9,474 bases of DNA from Chloroflexota bacterium. Its GTDB lineage: Bacteria > Chloroflexota > Anaerolineae > Promineifilales > Promineifilaceae. How positions within the stretch are numbered: the first letter of the stretch is position 1; each line of letters opens with the position of its first letter. The notes beneath the pieces are model-generated. The model saw only the letters and a program-made list of their open reading frames with translations. It was not told the DNA's origin and searched no databases. The stretch is taken from assembly GCA_030599405.1 (NCBI GenBank), contig JAUVOB010000024.1, positions 1-9,474 on the forward strand, written 5' to 3'. The position numbers and the translations under genes are program-made. Below are positions 1 through 5,778 of this stretch, piece by piece.

Positions 1-648
1 ATTGAGGTACCTGATTACGAAGCCGATGGCGAGGTCATTGACATTAGCTTACACCAAATTAGGATTCAGAATTGGGATAAGACGATCTCGATTGTACCTA
101 CCCATAAAGTGCTTGAGGTCGCCTACAAAAACTGGCGTGGTATGAGTGAAAGTGGAGGTCGGCGAATAAAGCGAGCAATTCACATTGATATGACTAGTAT
201 CGGCTTCTGCGATGAGGCCACTCTCGAGAGATTCAGACAAATCAACCTTGTAAAAGATTTCCTAGAAGCGAAACTCGAACAAATAGAGCAGTGGAAAGTC
301 GATTACAAACAGGACAATGATATCGAGCCGCTTCTTGTCCCTCGCATAACCAACGTCAGAGTCTTCCATGCCTACGTTGAAGCATACCTGCATCAACACC
401 CCCGAATCCGCAAAGATATGACTCTCCTGGTTCGCCAACTTGCGGCAGATCGAGATGGATTACCCATTGAGATTTATGTGTTTACCAATACAACCGTCTG
501 GGCCGAGTACGAATCCATTCAGGCCGACATCTTCGATCATTTGCTGGCGGTTATGCCTGAATTCAAGCTTCAAGTTTTCCAGGAGCCAACTGGCCGAGAC
601 TTCGAGGGCTTTTTCAGTAATATTCCGGCGCCGGATCCCCGTGATTAG
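1..648 (+). CDS. MscS-family mechanosensitive channel, C-terminal part (5' truncated)
   Basis: Frame 1 is open from the first base to TAG at 646-648, giving 215 residues of a protein whose start lies outside the window. The visible part matches the cytoplasmic beta and alpha/beta portion of MscS-type channels. Key stretches are IRIQNWDKTISIVPTHKV (about residues 20-37) followed by NWRGMSESGGRRIKR (about 44-58), a block I recognise from the YbdG-like subgroup. Channels of this family sit in the inner membrane and open under membrane tension to release solutes during hypo-osmotic shock; the YbdG type is linked to milder stress. The pore helices are not in the window. No acquired domain follows: the tail ends shortly after FEGFFSNIPAP. 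The next gene starts 206 bases downstream with its own promoter, so this is probably the last gene of its transcript. Family assignment is strong; the subgroup is from memory of the motif. Confidence 0.9.
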   Translation: MEVPDYEADGEVIDISLHQIRIQNWDKTISIVPTHKVLEVAYKNWRGMSESGGRRIKRAIHIDMTSIGFCDEATLERFRQINLVKDFLEAKLEQIEQWKVDYKQDNDIEPLLVPRITNVRVFHAYVEAYLHQHPRIRKDMTLLVRQLAADRDGLPIEIYVFTNTTVWAEYESIQADIFDHLLAVMPEFKLQVFQEPTGRDFEGFFSNIPAPDPRD

Positions 649-786
649 GGTAGCCTTTTGAGTCATTTCACCCTTCGATATCCAATCACATAAACAAGGT
701 GACCGATTCGAGATTATTTCACTCCTACCTCTTCAATAGGATGGTGGAAAAATATGCTTAACGCTCCTCCTAATACTCTCATGTTA

Positions 787-795
787 TGCTATAAT
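787..795 (+). promoter_or_regulatory. Extended -10 promoter for the DUF308 gene
   Basis: TATAAT at 790-795 is a perfect sigma-70-type -10 box, preceded by TG at 787-788 (TGcTATAAT), the extended -10 signature. No good -35 hexamer is seen 16-18 bases upstream (CTCCTA region near 767-772), which the extended -10 could compensate for. Predicted transcription start is near 802, leaving a leader of about 53 bases before the ATG at 855. Confidence 0.6.
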
Positions 796-840
796 GTTAG
801 GTAGCTGTTCAACTCACAATTACTAGTCAAGACAATCCAC

Positions 841-847
841 AAGGAGG
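841..847 (+). promoter_or_regulatory. Strong Shine-Dalgarno for the DUF308 gene
   Basis: AAGGAGG lies 7 bases before ATG 855. It is the best ribosome binding site in the window and fixes the start of the membrane protein gene. It contrasts with the SD-less starts at 7097 and 7117. Confidence 0.85.
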
Positions 848-854
848 ACGTCCT

Positions 855-1973
855 ATGTCAGACTACACAATAGACGAAGCATTTGGTGAATCCAAGTTGC
901 CTTGGTGGTTCCTTTTGATTGAGGGGATCGTTGCCATCATCGTCGGTATCCTACTCCTGATGAATCCGTATAAGATGTCGGTCCTGCTTGTTCAGGTCTT
1001 GGCTATCTACTGGTTGATCAAGGGTATTGTTTCCATAATCAGCATATTTATTGACCATTCAGCCTGGGGATGGAAACTGTTCATAGGCGTCGTCGGCATC
1101 ATTGCCGGCTATGTACTCATCAAGCATCCGATAGGCGGTACGGCGGTCGCAGCGCAGGCCTTCATAATCGTCCTGGGCATCCAGGGCATCATCATAGGCA
1201 TCGTTGAACTGGTGCAAGCCTTTCAAGGCGGCGGCTGGGGAGTTGGTATCCTCGGCGCTCTCACCACGATCATCGGCATCTGGCTGCTGTCCAATGCTTG
1301 GGCTTCAGCTCGAGTACTGCCCTGGGTATTAGGCATCTTAGCTATAGTCGGTGGTATCGTAGCGATTGTTTATGCGGCTCGATTTAAGCGAGCGGAGCAG
1401 GAGGCCGTAGTGGAAGAGCCAGAACCGGAAGCTCCGCCTGCTGTGGAAGCGCCCATTGTGGAAGAACCCGCTGTCGAAGCGGTCGAAGAAGTTGAAGCAC
1501 CGGAGGTAGAGGAACCTGTCGTCGAAGAACCTCCGTTCCACGATACGCCTGGAGAAGAAGCCAAGTTTGCCCACGAAGTTAGCTTCATCGAAGGCATCGG
1601 ACCTAAATATGGTGAACTGTTGAAAGAGCAGGGTATCGAGACTCCTCTGGCTCTACTCGAGTCTGGAGCAACGCCGAACGGGCGTAAACAAATTGCCGAA
1701 AAAACTGGAATCAGTGGAAAGCTGATATTAACGTGGGTCAATCAGGCCGACCTGATGCGTATCAAGGGCATTGGCACCCAATACGCTGATCTTCTAGAAG
1801 AAGCCGGTGTTGATACAGTACCGGAGTTATCAGGGCGCAATCCCGAAAATCTTCATGCGAAGGTTGTGGAAGTGAACGCAGAGAAGCACTTTGTGCGACA
1901 CACACCAGGCTTGCATGATGTCGAGGCATGGATCTCCGAGGCCAAAGAACTGCCCAGAGTTGTTAGATATTAG
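855..1973 (+). CDS. HdeD/DUF308-like six-helix membrane protein with DUF4332-like helix-hairpin-helix tail
   Basis: This 372-residue protein has three parts. Residues about 17-175 hold six hydrophobic segments (roughly 17-36, 43-67, 73-90, 98-122, 128-148, 155-175) with Gly-rich helices and a repeated three-helix pattern typical of DUF308/HdeD. In E. coli, HdeD is an inner-membrane protein associated with acid resistance; the biochemical role of the family is unknown. Residues about 181-235 are a Pro/Glu/Val/Ala-rich acidic linker. Residues about 243-372 resemble DUF4332, with two helix-hairpin-helix-like units, IEGIGPKYGELL (245-256) and IKGIGTQYADLL (303-314). The tail is probably cytoplasmic, since an even number of helices precedes it and the N terminus is short. 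A perfect Shine-Dalgarno supports the start. It stands alone between its own promoter and a convergent terminator, so no partner is implied. Domain calls are good; function is unknown. Confidence 0.85.
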   Translation: MSDYTIDEAFGESKLPWWFLLIEGIVAIIVGILLLMNPYKMSVLLVQVLAIYWLIKGIVSIISIFIDHSAWGWKLFIGVVGIIAGYVLIKHPIGGTAVAAQAFIIVLGIQGIIIGIVELVQAFQGGGWGVGILGALTTIIGIWLLSNAWASARVLPWVLGILAIVGGIVAIVYAARFKRAEQEAVVEEPEPEAPPAVEAPIVEEPAVEAVEEVEAPEVEEPVVEEPPFHDTPGEEAKFAHEVSFIEGIGPKYGELLKEQGIETPLALLESGATPNGRKQIAEKTGISGKLILTWVNQADLMRIKGIGTQYADLLEEAGVDTVPELSGRNPENLHAKVVEVNAEKHFVRHTPGLHDVEAWISEAKELPRVVRY

Positions 1974-1995
1974 ATTGCCGCTCATTTGGGGCGCT

Positions 1996-2011
1996 AGGTG
2001 TAATCACACTT
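1996..2011. repeat. Short hairpin just after the DUF308 stop
   Basis: AGGTGT (1996-2001) can pair with ACACTT (2006-2011), with one G-T wobble, around the loop AATC. It begins 22 bases past the stop at 1973 but has no T-run after it, so it is not a convincing terminator. It may protect the transcript 3' end or be chance. Confidence 0.3.
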
Positions 2012-2023
2012 GCCTGGCATCAT

Positions 2024-2035
2024 CTAGGTACCTAG
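2024..2035. repeat. Perfect 12-base palindrome CTAGGTACCTAG
   Basis: The 12 bases are identical to their reverse complement. They lie in the non-coding gap between two convergent genes. With no loop it suits a dimeric protein site better than an RNA hairpin, but no known operator is recognised. Confidence 0.4.
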
Positions 2036-2060
2036 TTTCGTAGGTCGATATCTCGTAAGA

Positions 2061-2100
2061 CCAAACGGTACGGGTTAACCGTTAACGGTAAACCGTCTGG
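2061..2100. repeat. Dyad and heptamer repeat cluster
   Basis: Three tandem 7-mers, GGTTAAC (2073-2079), CGTTAAC (2080-2086) and GGTAAAC (2087-2093), follow the consensus SGTWAAC. They contain a perfect 12-base palindrome, ACCGTTAACGGT (2078-2089). Outer arms CCAAACGGT (2061-2069) and ACCGTCTGG (2092-2100) pair with one mismatch. The dyads are not concentric (centres near 2080.5 and 2083.5), so they could form alternative structures. There is no T-run, so this is not an intrinsic terminator. Function unknown; a protein-binding site is possible. Confidence 0.5.
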
Positions 2101-2120
2101 ATAATTAGAAAGAGTGCGAT

Positions 2121-2160
2121 ATGAAAGAGCTTGCTAGAAGATGGCAGGCTCTTTTCATTT
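2121..2160. terminator. Probable bidirectional intrinsic terminator between convergent genes
   Basis: ATGAAAGAGC (2121-2130) pairs with GCTCTTTTCAT (2148-2158), with one bulged T. The stem extends inward through TTGC/GCAG (one T-G wobble) to a 9-base loop. The arm CTCTTTTCATTT gives a T-rich exit on the plus strand, and the A-rich left arm gives CTCTTTCAT on the minus strand. It lies 20 bases past the minus-strand stop at 2180 and about 150 bases past the plus-strand stop at 1973, so it could serve both the DUF308 gene and the fabF-rnc-reductase operon. Confidence 0.7.
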
Positions 2161-2179
2161 GACCAGATGATCGCCGAAT

Positions 2180-3013
2180 CTAGCTCCTGCGGTACGCGTC
2201 GATAACCTCGTCAACTCCCAGCATTGGAGTATTTAGCAGTTTTGTTGCCAAGGCGAGGTCAAGACGGCAATCGACAGGCCACCTGCCACCAGATGGGCCT
2301 ACAGACAGACTGTTTCGCTCCTCAATCCCCCACCAATCCAGCATCCTGTATCCCAGCTCGGCCCTGCTCATAGCTTGCCGCCCGGCGACATTCAGGATCC
2401 CGGTAAATCCTAATTCGCCAAGTTCTAAACACGCGCTGCTCAATGTCTGTGTCCAAACAGGATTCCGAATCTGATCGTTAAAAAGGGATACCGGCTCACC
2501 GGCTGTTAGGGCGGCAGCAATCCATTTCGTAGAGAGGTCCATGATGTCCAATCCATAGATCAGGGAAGTACGGATAATGACGTGGTTGTCATGACCTGAG
2601 ACGATTCGCTCGGCCGAAGTTTTAGCTCTCCCGTAAGCGTGTATGGGATTCGGTAGATCGAACTCGCGATAAGGTGCTTGGGTACCATCGAATATCACAT
2701 CGCTTGAGATATGGATAAGGCGAGCACCTGCCCCGGTCGCTGCAGCCGCGATGTTCTCTGCCCCATGACAGATGACATCCTCCATGTCCTCAGATCGGTT
2801 TGAGCCTGCCGCATGGATAATGAGCTCCGGATGCCAATCATGAACCAGATCGGCAACTTCTCCCTTATTTCGCACATCGAGCCAAACACCTTCCGGCAAG
2901 CCGAGCGGGTCTTGGCTAAAGTAGGTATATAAACAATCGTAATGCCTGGTCGCTTGGGGAATGAGATGCTGGCCTAAATAGCTGCTCCCGCCAGTTATCA
3001 AAAGGCGCTTCAC
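2180..3013 (-). CDS. RmlD-like NAD(P)-dependent sugar-nucleotide reductase (extended SDR)
   Basis: This 277-residue extended short-chain dehydrogenase resembles dTDP-4-dehydrorhamnose reductase (RmlD), which reduces the 4-keto group of a nucleotide-linked deoxysugar. Visible features are the Rossmann motif TGGSSYLG (residues 7-14), HAAG (67-70), SSDVIFDG (103-110) and the catalytic YGRAK (Tyr127, Lys131). A C-terminal substrate-side region includes FNDQIRNPVWT (178-188), like the F-D-Q-x-G-x-P-T region of RmlD. Length fits RmlD (about 280-300). No other rml genes (rmlA, B, C) are nearby, so the exact substrate is open; related members act on other NDP-sugars or as MAT2B-like homologues. The start is GTG at 3013, four bases inside the rnc stop (GTGA overlap), which implies translational coupling to rnc. 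It is the last gene before the terminator at 2121-2160. Confidence 0.85.
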   Translation of the reverse strand: MKRLLITGGSSYLGQHLIPQATRHYDCLYTYFSQDPLGLPEGVWLDVRNKGEVADLVHDWHPELIIHAAGSNRSEDMEDVICHGAENIAAAATGAGARLIHISSDVIFDGTQAPYREFDLPNPIHAYGRAKTSAERIVSGHDNHVIIRTSLIYGLDIMDLSTKWIAAALTAGEPVSLFNDQIRNPVWTQTLSSACLELGELGFTGILNVAGRQAMSRAELGYRMLDWWGIEERNSLSVGPSGGRWPVDCRLDLALATKLLNTPMLGVDEVIDAYRRS

Positions 3014-3762
3014 ACATCAGCCTCGGCGATGGTAAGGCGGTCAGAGATGCTCTTCTCGGCCGATCCCTCGGCTTGTTCCATGGCGATGCCAGCAGCCATT
3101 TGAGCAGCCATCTGTTTACTCGGCCCCCGGCCCACTCCCCAGGTCTGATCACCGATTAGGACTGCAACGGTGAAAAGCTTATCATGATCAGGACCTTCAG
3201 ATGATAGAACTTGGTAGCGCGGTGTCATGTTATATTGGGCTTGAGCCCAGATTTGGAACTCGCTCTTAGCGTCTTTGTAGGAAGATGCGGCGATAATATC
3301 CTCCAGAGCCGGCGCTATTTGTTTTTGTACCCAAGGCTCTACGATGTCAAGCCCTTGATCCAGGAATATCGCCCCAACGAGAGCCTCGAACGCGGCACAG
3401 AGCGTTGGTTGGCGGTCTCTACCGCCGGTCTCCTCTTCGCCGCGTCCAAGACGCAGACATTGGCCGATTCCTAGCAAGGTGCCAAAACGAGCCAACGTTC
3501 GAGTGCGAACCAGGGCAGCACGAAGCATCGTCAACTCCCCCTCACTCATCTCTGGATAGCGATCGAACAGGTACGCCCCTACGATGAAATCCAGCACGGC
3601 ATCACCGAGGAACTCGAGTCGTTCGTTGTCCTGCAAGGCAACGCTGGTATTTTCATTCACATATGAACGGTGAGTTAGAGCACGCAGCAAGAGTGAGCGA
3701 TCAAGAAAGTCGATCTGAATTCGCTCTTCAAAGACACTGAGATCATCTAATTCGCCGATCAT
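3010..3762 (-). CDS. rnc: Ribonuclease III
   Basis: This 250-residue enzyme cleaves double-stranded RNA in rRNA precursors and in structured mRNA and antisense pairs. The N-terminal endonuclease domain carries the signature NERLEFLGDAVLD (residues 46-58) with Glu47, Glu50 and Asp54, THRS at 30-33, and AFEALVGAIFLD (124-135) with Glu126. The C-terminal dsRNA-binding domain spans about 163-235 (KSEFQIWAQ to GIAMEQA, with the conserved GxGPSKQMAAQMAA). By alignment with the E. coli enzyme, the metal-site Asp114 position is Ala123 here; the other three acidic positions (E38, D45, E117) are kept. ATG 3762 lies 10 bases past the fabF stop and has only a weak Shine-Dalgarno, so coupling to fabF is likely. 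The fabF-rnc neighbourhood is common in bacteria. Identity is certain; the Ala substitution is the one oddity. Confidence 0.96.
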   Translation of the reverse strand: MIGELDDLSVFEERIQIDFLDRSLLLRALTHRSYVNENTSVALQDNERLEFLGDAVLDFIVGAYLFDRYPEMSEGELTMLRAALVRTRTLARFGTLLGIGQCLRLGRGEEETGGRDRQPTLCAAFEALVGAIFLDQGLDIVEPWVQKQIAPALEDIIAASSYKDAKSEFQIWAQAQYNMTPRYQVLSSEGPDHDKLFTVAVLIGDQTWGVGRGPSKQMAAQMAAGIAMEQAEGSAEKSISDRLTIAEADV

Positions 3763-3772
3763 CTTGTCTAGC

Positions 3773-5026
3773 TTACCCTGTGAACTCCTTAATTACCAGT
3801 ACTGCGTTATGACCTCCGAATCCGAAGGCGTTATTCACGGTGATTCGGACATCAGCGGACCTGGCGACGTTCGGCACGTAATCGAGATCGCACTCGGGAT
3901 CGGGAGTCTCATAATTGATCGTAGGAGGTAGCACCTTGTCACGAATTGCCAAGATGCAGAAGACTGTCTCGATCGCACCTGTGGCTCCCATCACGTGCCC
4001 GGTCATGGATTTTGTTGAGCTCACGGCGACGTTATATGCATGTTCACCCAGGATTGTTTTGAGGGCCTTGGTTTCATTTAAGTCATTGAGTTGGGTTCCT
4101 GTACCATGGGCGCTCACATAGTCCACTTCAGACGGATCCAGGCCGGCATCGTTTAAGGCTATCTTAATCGCTCTAGCTGCCCCGGCTCCACCTACGGCCG
4201 GGGCGGTAATATGAAAGGCGTCGGTCGTTTGCCCGTATCCGGCGAGCTCGCCTAGGATCGTAGCCCCACGTTTTCTCGCACTTTCTAACTCTTCCAGGAT
4301 AAGTATTGCGGCACCTTCACCCGCAACAAGTCCATCGCGGTTTTTGTCGAATGGCTGGGGCGCGTTTGACGAACGCGATGATGTTGCTCCAGTCTTCTCG
4401 AACCCACCGAGCGCCACAGAGGTGATTAATGACTCAGCGCCACCACTGAGCGTAGCATCGAGCTCGCCAGCACGAATAGCCTTATAAGCGTGACCAATGG
4501 CATCGTTGCCGGCGGCGCAGGCGGTCGCGATGGTGTTTGATGGACCGTGAATACCGTAATCGATGGCCATCACTCCAGCCGCTCCATTTGGCATGATCAT
4601 GGCTATCGCAAAGGGACTAATGCGGCGAGTTCCACGCTCCTGCCGAACATGCTCCTGGTCAACCAGAGTGCGGATACCCCCAACGCCGGTCCCTATATAG
4701 ATCCCGACCCTTTCCCGATTCTGGTCGGTAATCTCCAGGCCTGATTCCTGCATCGCTTCCTTGCCAGCTATAGTCGCCAACTGCTGAAACCTGTCTCTCC
4801 TGCGAGCATCGCGTTTGCCAATATAAGTGACTGGATCAAAATCCTTCACTTCACATACGCCGCCCGAGCTGTGATCTCCTTTCTCAATAAGAGTGAAATC
4901 ACCTATCCCCGATTCGCCGCGAAGTATTGCGGACCAGGTCTCGTCAACGGTGTGGCCTAGGGATGTAATAAGGCCTATTCCGGTGATAACAACGCGTCGG
5001 CCGTTTCTCTGGCTGCTTCCTTGCAT
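3773..5026 (-). CDS. fabF: Beta-ketoacyl-[acyl carrier protein] synthase II
   Basis: FabF condenses malonyl-ACP with an acyl-ACP, extending the chain by two carbons in type II fatty acid synthesis in the cytosol. The 417 residues match the usual length (about 410-415). The thiolase-fold catalytic set is complete: nucleophile Cys170 in TACAAG (168-173), His307 in HGTGT (307-311), Lys339 and His344 in STKSMTGH (337-344), plus the C-terminal NNAFGFGGHN (398-407). The start ATG 5026 follows AGGAGA (5033-5038) by 6 bases. It heads a compact unit with rnc and the RmlD-like reductase. The acyl carrier protein gene often found just before fabF is absent; the 332 bases upstream hold no acpP. KAS I (FabB) is less likely given the FabF-like N terminus RRVVITGIGLITSLG, but specificity cannot be proved from sequence alone. 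Confidence 0.95.
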   Translation of the reverse strand: MQGSSQRNGRRVVITGIGLITSLGHTVDETWSAILRGESGIGDFTLIEKGDHSSGGVCEVKDFDPVTYIGKRDARRRDRFQQLATIAGKEAMQESGLEITDQNRERVGIYIGTGVGGIRTLVDQEHVRQERGTRRISPFAIAMIMPNGAAGVMAIDYGIHGPSNTIATACAAGNDAIGHAYKAIRAGELDATLSGGAESLITSVALGGFEKTGATSSRSSNAPQPFDKNRDGLVAGEGAAILILEELESARKRGATILGELAGYGQTTDAFHITAPAVGGAGAARAIKIALNDAGLDPSEVDYVSAHGTGTQLNDLNETKALKTILGEHAYNVAVSSTKSMTGHVMGATGAIETVFCILAIRDKVLPPTINYETPDPECDLDYVPNVARSADVRITVNNAFGFGGHNAVLVIKEFTG

Positions 5027-5032
5027 TTATTC

Positions 5033-5038
5033 TCTCCT
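5033..5038 (-). promoter_or_regulatory. Shine-Dalgarno for fabF
   Basis: AGGAGA on the minus strand lies 6 bases before ATG 5026 and supports that start. A TATAGT hexamer sits just upstream (5044-5049, minus) but lacks a -35 partner and would leave a leader of only about 10 bases, so I do not call it a promoter. Confidence 0.75.
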
Positions 5039-5150
5039 AAACAACTATAGACTTTAGAGATTTTGTTGATTGATTACGAACTTATGGAATCAATTCTGGG
5101 TGATCTCAGTGACAGCGATGTACGCAGCTATGTCTTGTTCGTCCTGAACC

Positions 5151-5174
5151 TGTCGATTGTAAGAACAATCGACA
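5151..5174. repeat. Perfect inverted repeat, 10-base arms and 4-base loop
   Basis: TGTCGATTGT (5151-5160) and ACAATCGACA (5165-5174) are exact reverse complements around AAGA. There is no T-run on either side, so it is not an intrinsic terminator. It lies about 125 bases before the fabF start and could be an operator or an mRNA leader hairpin. Confidence 0.6.
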
Positions 5175-5191
5175 CTAATAGAAAAGGGATC

Positions 5192-5204
5192 ACTCTACTA
5201 GAGT
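5192..5204. repeat. 13-base palindrome ACTCTA-C-TAGAGT
   Basis: Six-base arms (5192-5197 and 5199-5204) around a single C, 17 bases from the larger inverted repeat. It fits the size of a small dimeric regulator site; no known operator is recognised. Confidence 0.4.
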
Positions 5205-5358
5205 AGAACACGTAAATCTGACATTCGTTTCGTAGTCAGCCATCGGCATGTTTGTCAACATCAATATCAGGTCGTCGAGGTGATTAGAGCAGGTCCTGAT
5301 CTCTCTTTTCGGTCCTGCAATCGACGGGAGCTAATTCAGCGGATTGTATTTATTACGA

Positions 5359-5655
5359 CTAGGTGGCAGTTAGTTTTGGGTCTTCGGTCGCCGTCATCCC
5401 GGCATTCATTGCTGATTCGAGTTCTGTTCCAGACGACACCTGGTCATAGGCTTCTTCGGGTGAATATTGTTGGGTACCTGGATATAGATTCTCTTGATCC
5501 CCCTTGCCCAATATTCCTGCGAATAATAGGAAGAGCAATACCAGCAGTATCACCAGCCACACCCACCATGGGATGCCTACTAGCTGATCCGATGATGGCA
5601 GAGTTTGTATCCAAAACAACGGACCTGTCCACATGACCTGGTAAAGGAATCTCAT
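5359..5655 (-). CDS. Small single-pass membrane protein, unknown function
   Basis: The 98-residue product has one strong hydrophobic helix, WWVWLVILLVLLFLLFAGIL (residues 30-49). It is followed by Lys and a polar, acidic C-terminal tail (51-98) rich in Gln, Glu, Ser and Thr, with a YSPEEAYDQ stretch. I do not recognise a family. ATG 5655 is chosen over the adjacent TTG 5658 because AGAGGA (5663-5668) is 7 bases before the ATG. The N-terminal 29 residues are amphipathic and aromatic rather than a clear cleavable signal. The gene lies 123 bases after moaDE and 332 bases before fabF on the same strand, so a link with either is unproven. The opposite strand also has an open frame (5280-5636), but it lacks a ribosome site and protein-like composition. 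Confidence 0.6.
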   Translation of the reverse strand: MRFLYQVMWTGPLFWIQTLPSSDQLVGIPWWVWLVILLVLLFLLFAGILGKGDQENLYPGTQQYSPEEAYDQVSSGTELESAMNAGMTATEDPKLTAT

Positions 5656-5778
5656 CAAATAATCCTCTGACAGAGACGTTAGCTCGGCGATCTACTTAGC
5701 CGAAATATGATGTGCGGTTAAACTCACACACCGGAAAATGGAGCAAGTGCACGCGTTGAAAGCCATGGAGGACAGCAC

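Larger units (their letters stand above)
5041..5358. other. Long non-coding gap upstream of fabF
   Basis: About 320 bases lie between the small membrane-protein gene and the fabF Shine-Dalgarno. I find no credible reading frame, tRNA or known riboswitch motif. It holds a perfect 10-base-arm hairpin (5151-5174), a 13-base palindrome (5192-5204), a weaker ATGTT/AACAT dyad (5248-5261) and an imperfect GCAGG/CCTGC hairpin (about 5289-5316). The fabF promoter must lie here, or farther upstream if transcription reads through from moa, but no strong minus-strand -35/-10 pair is visible. Confidence 0.5.

Noticed and set aside
624..635. 12-base GC-rich palindrome TCCGGCGCCGGA at the end of the MscS gene
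   Set aside because: It is inside coding sequence, has no loop and no following T-run, and GC-rich dyads of this kind are common; not called as a terminator.
1370..1741. Minus-strand open frame of 123 codons rich in Ser, Thr and Gly
   Set aside because: It is the antisense shadow of the acidic Pro/Glu/Val linker in the DUF308 gene; low-complexity output mirrors that repeat.
5280..5636. Plus-strand open frame of 118 codons opposite the small membrane-protein gene
   Set aside because: No ribosome site, no domain, and composition like an antisense shadow; the minus strand has a Shine-Dalgarno and a proper membrane helix.
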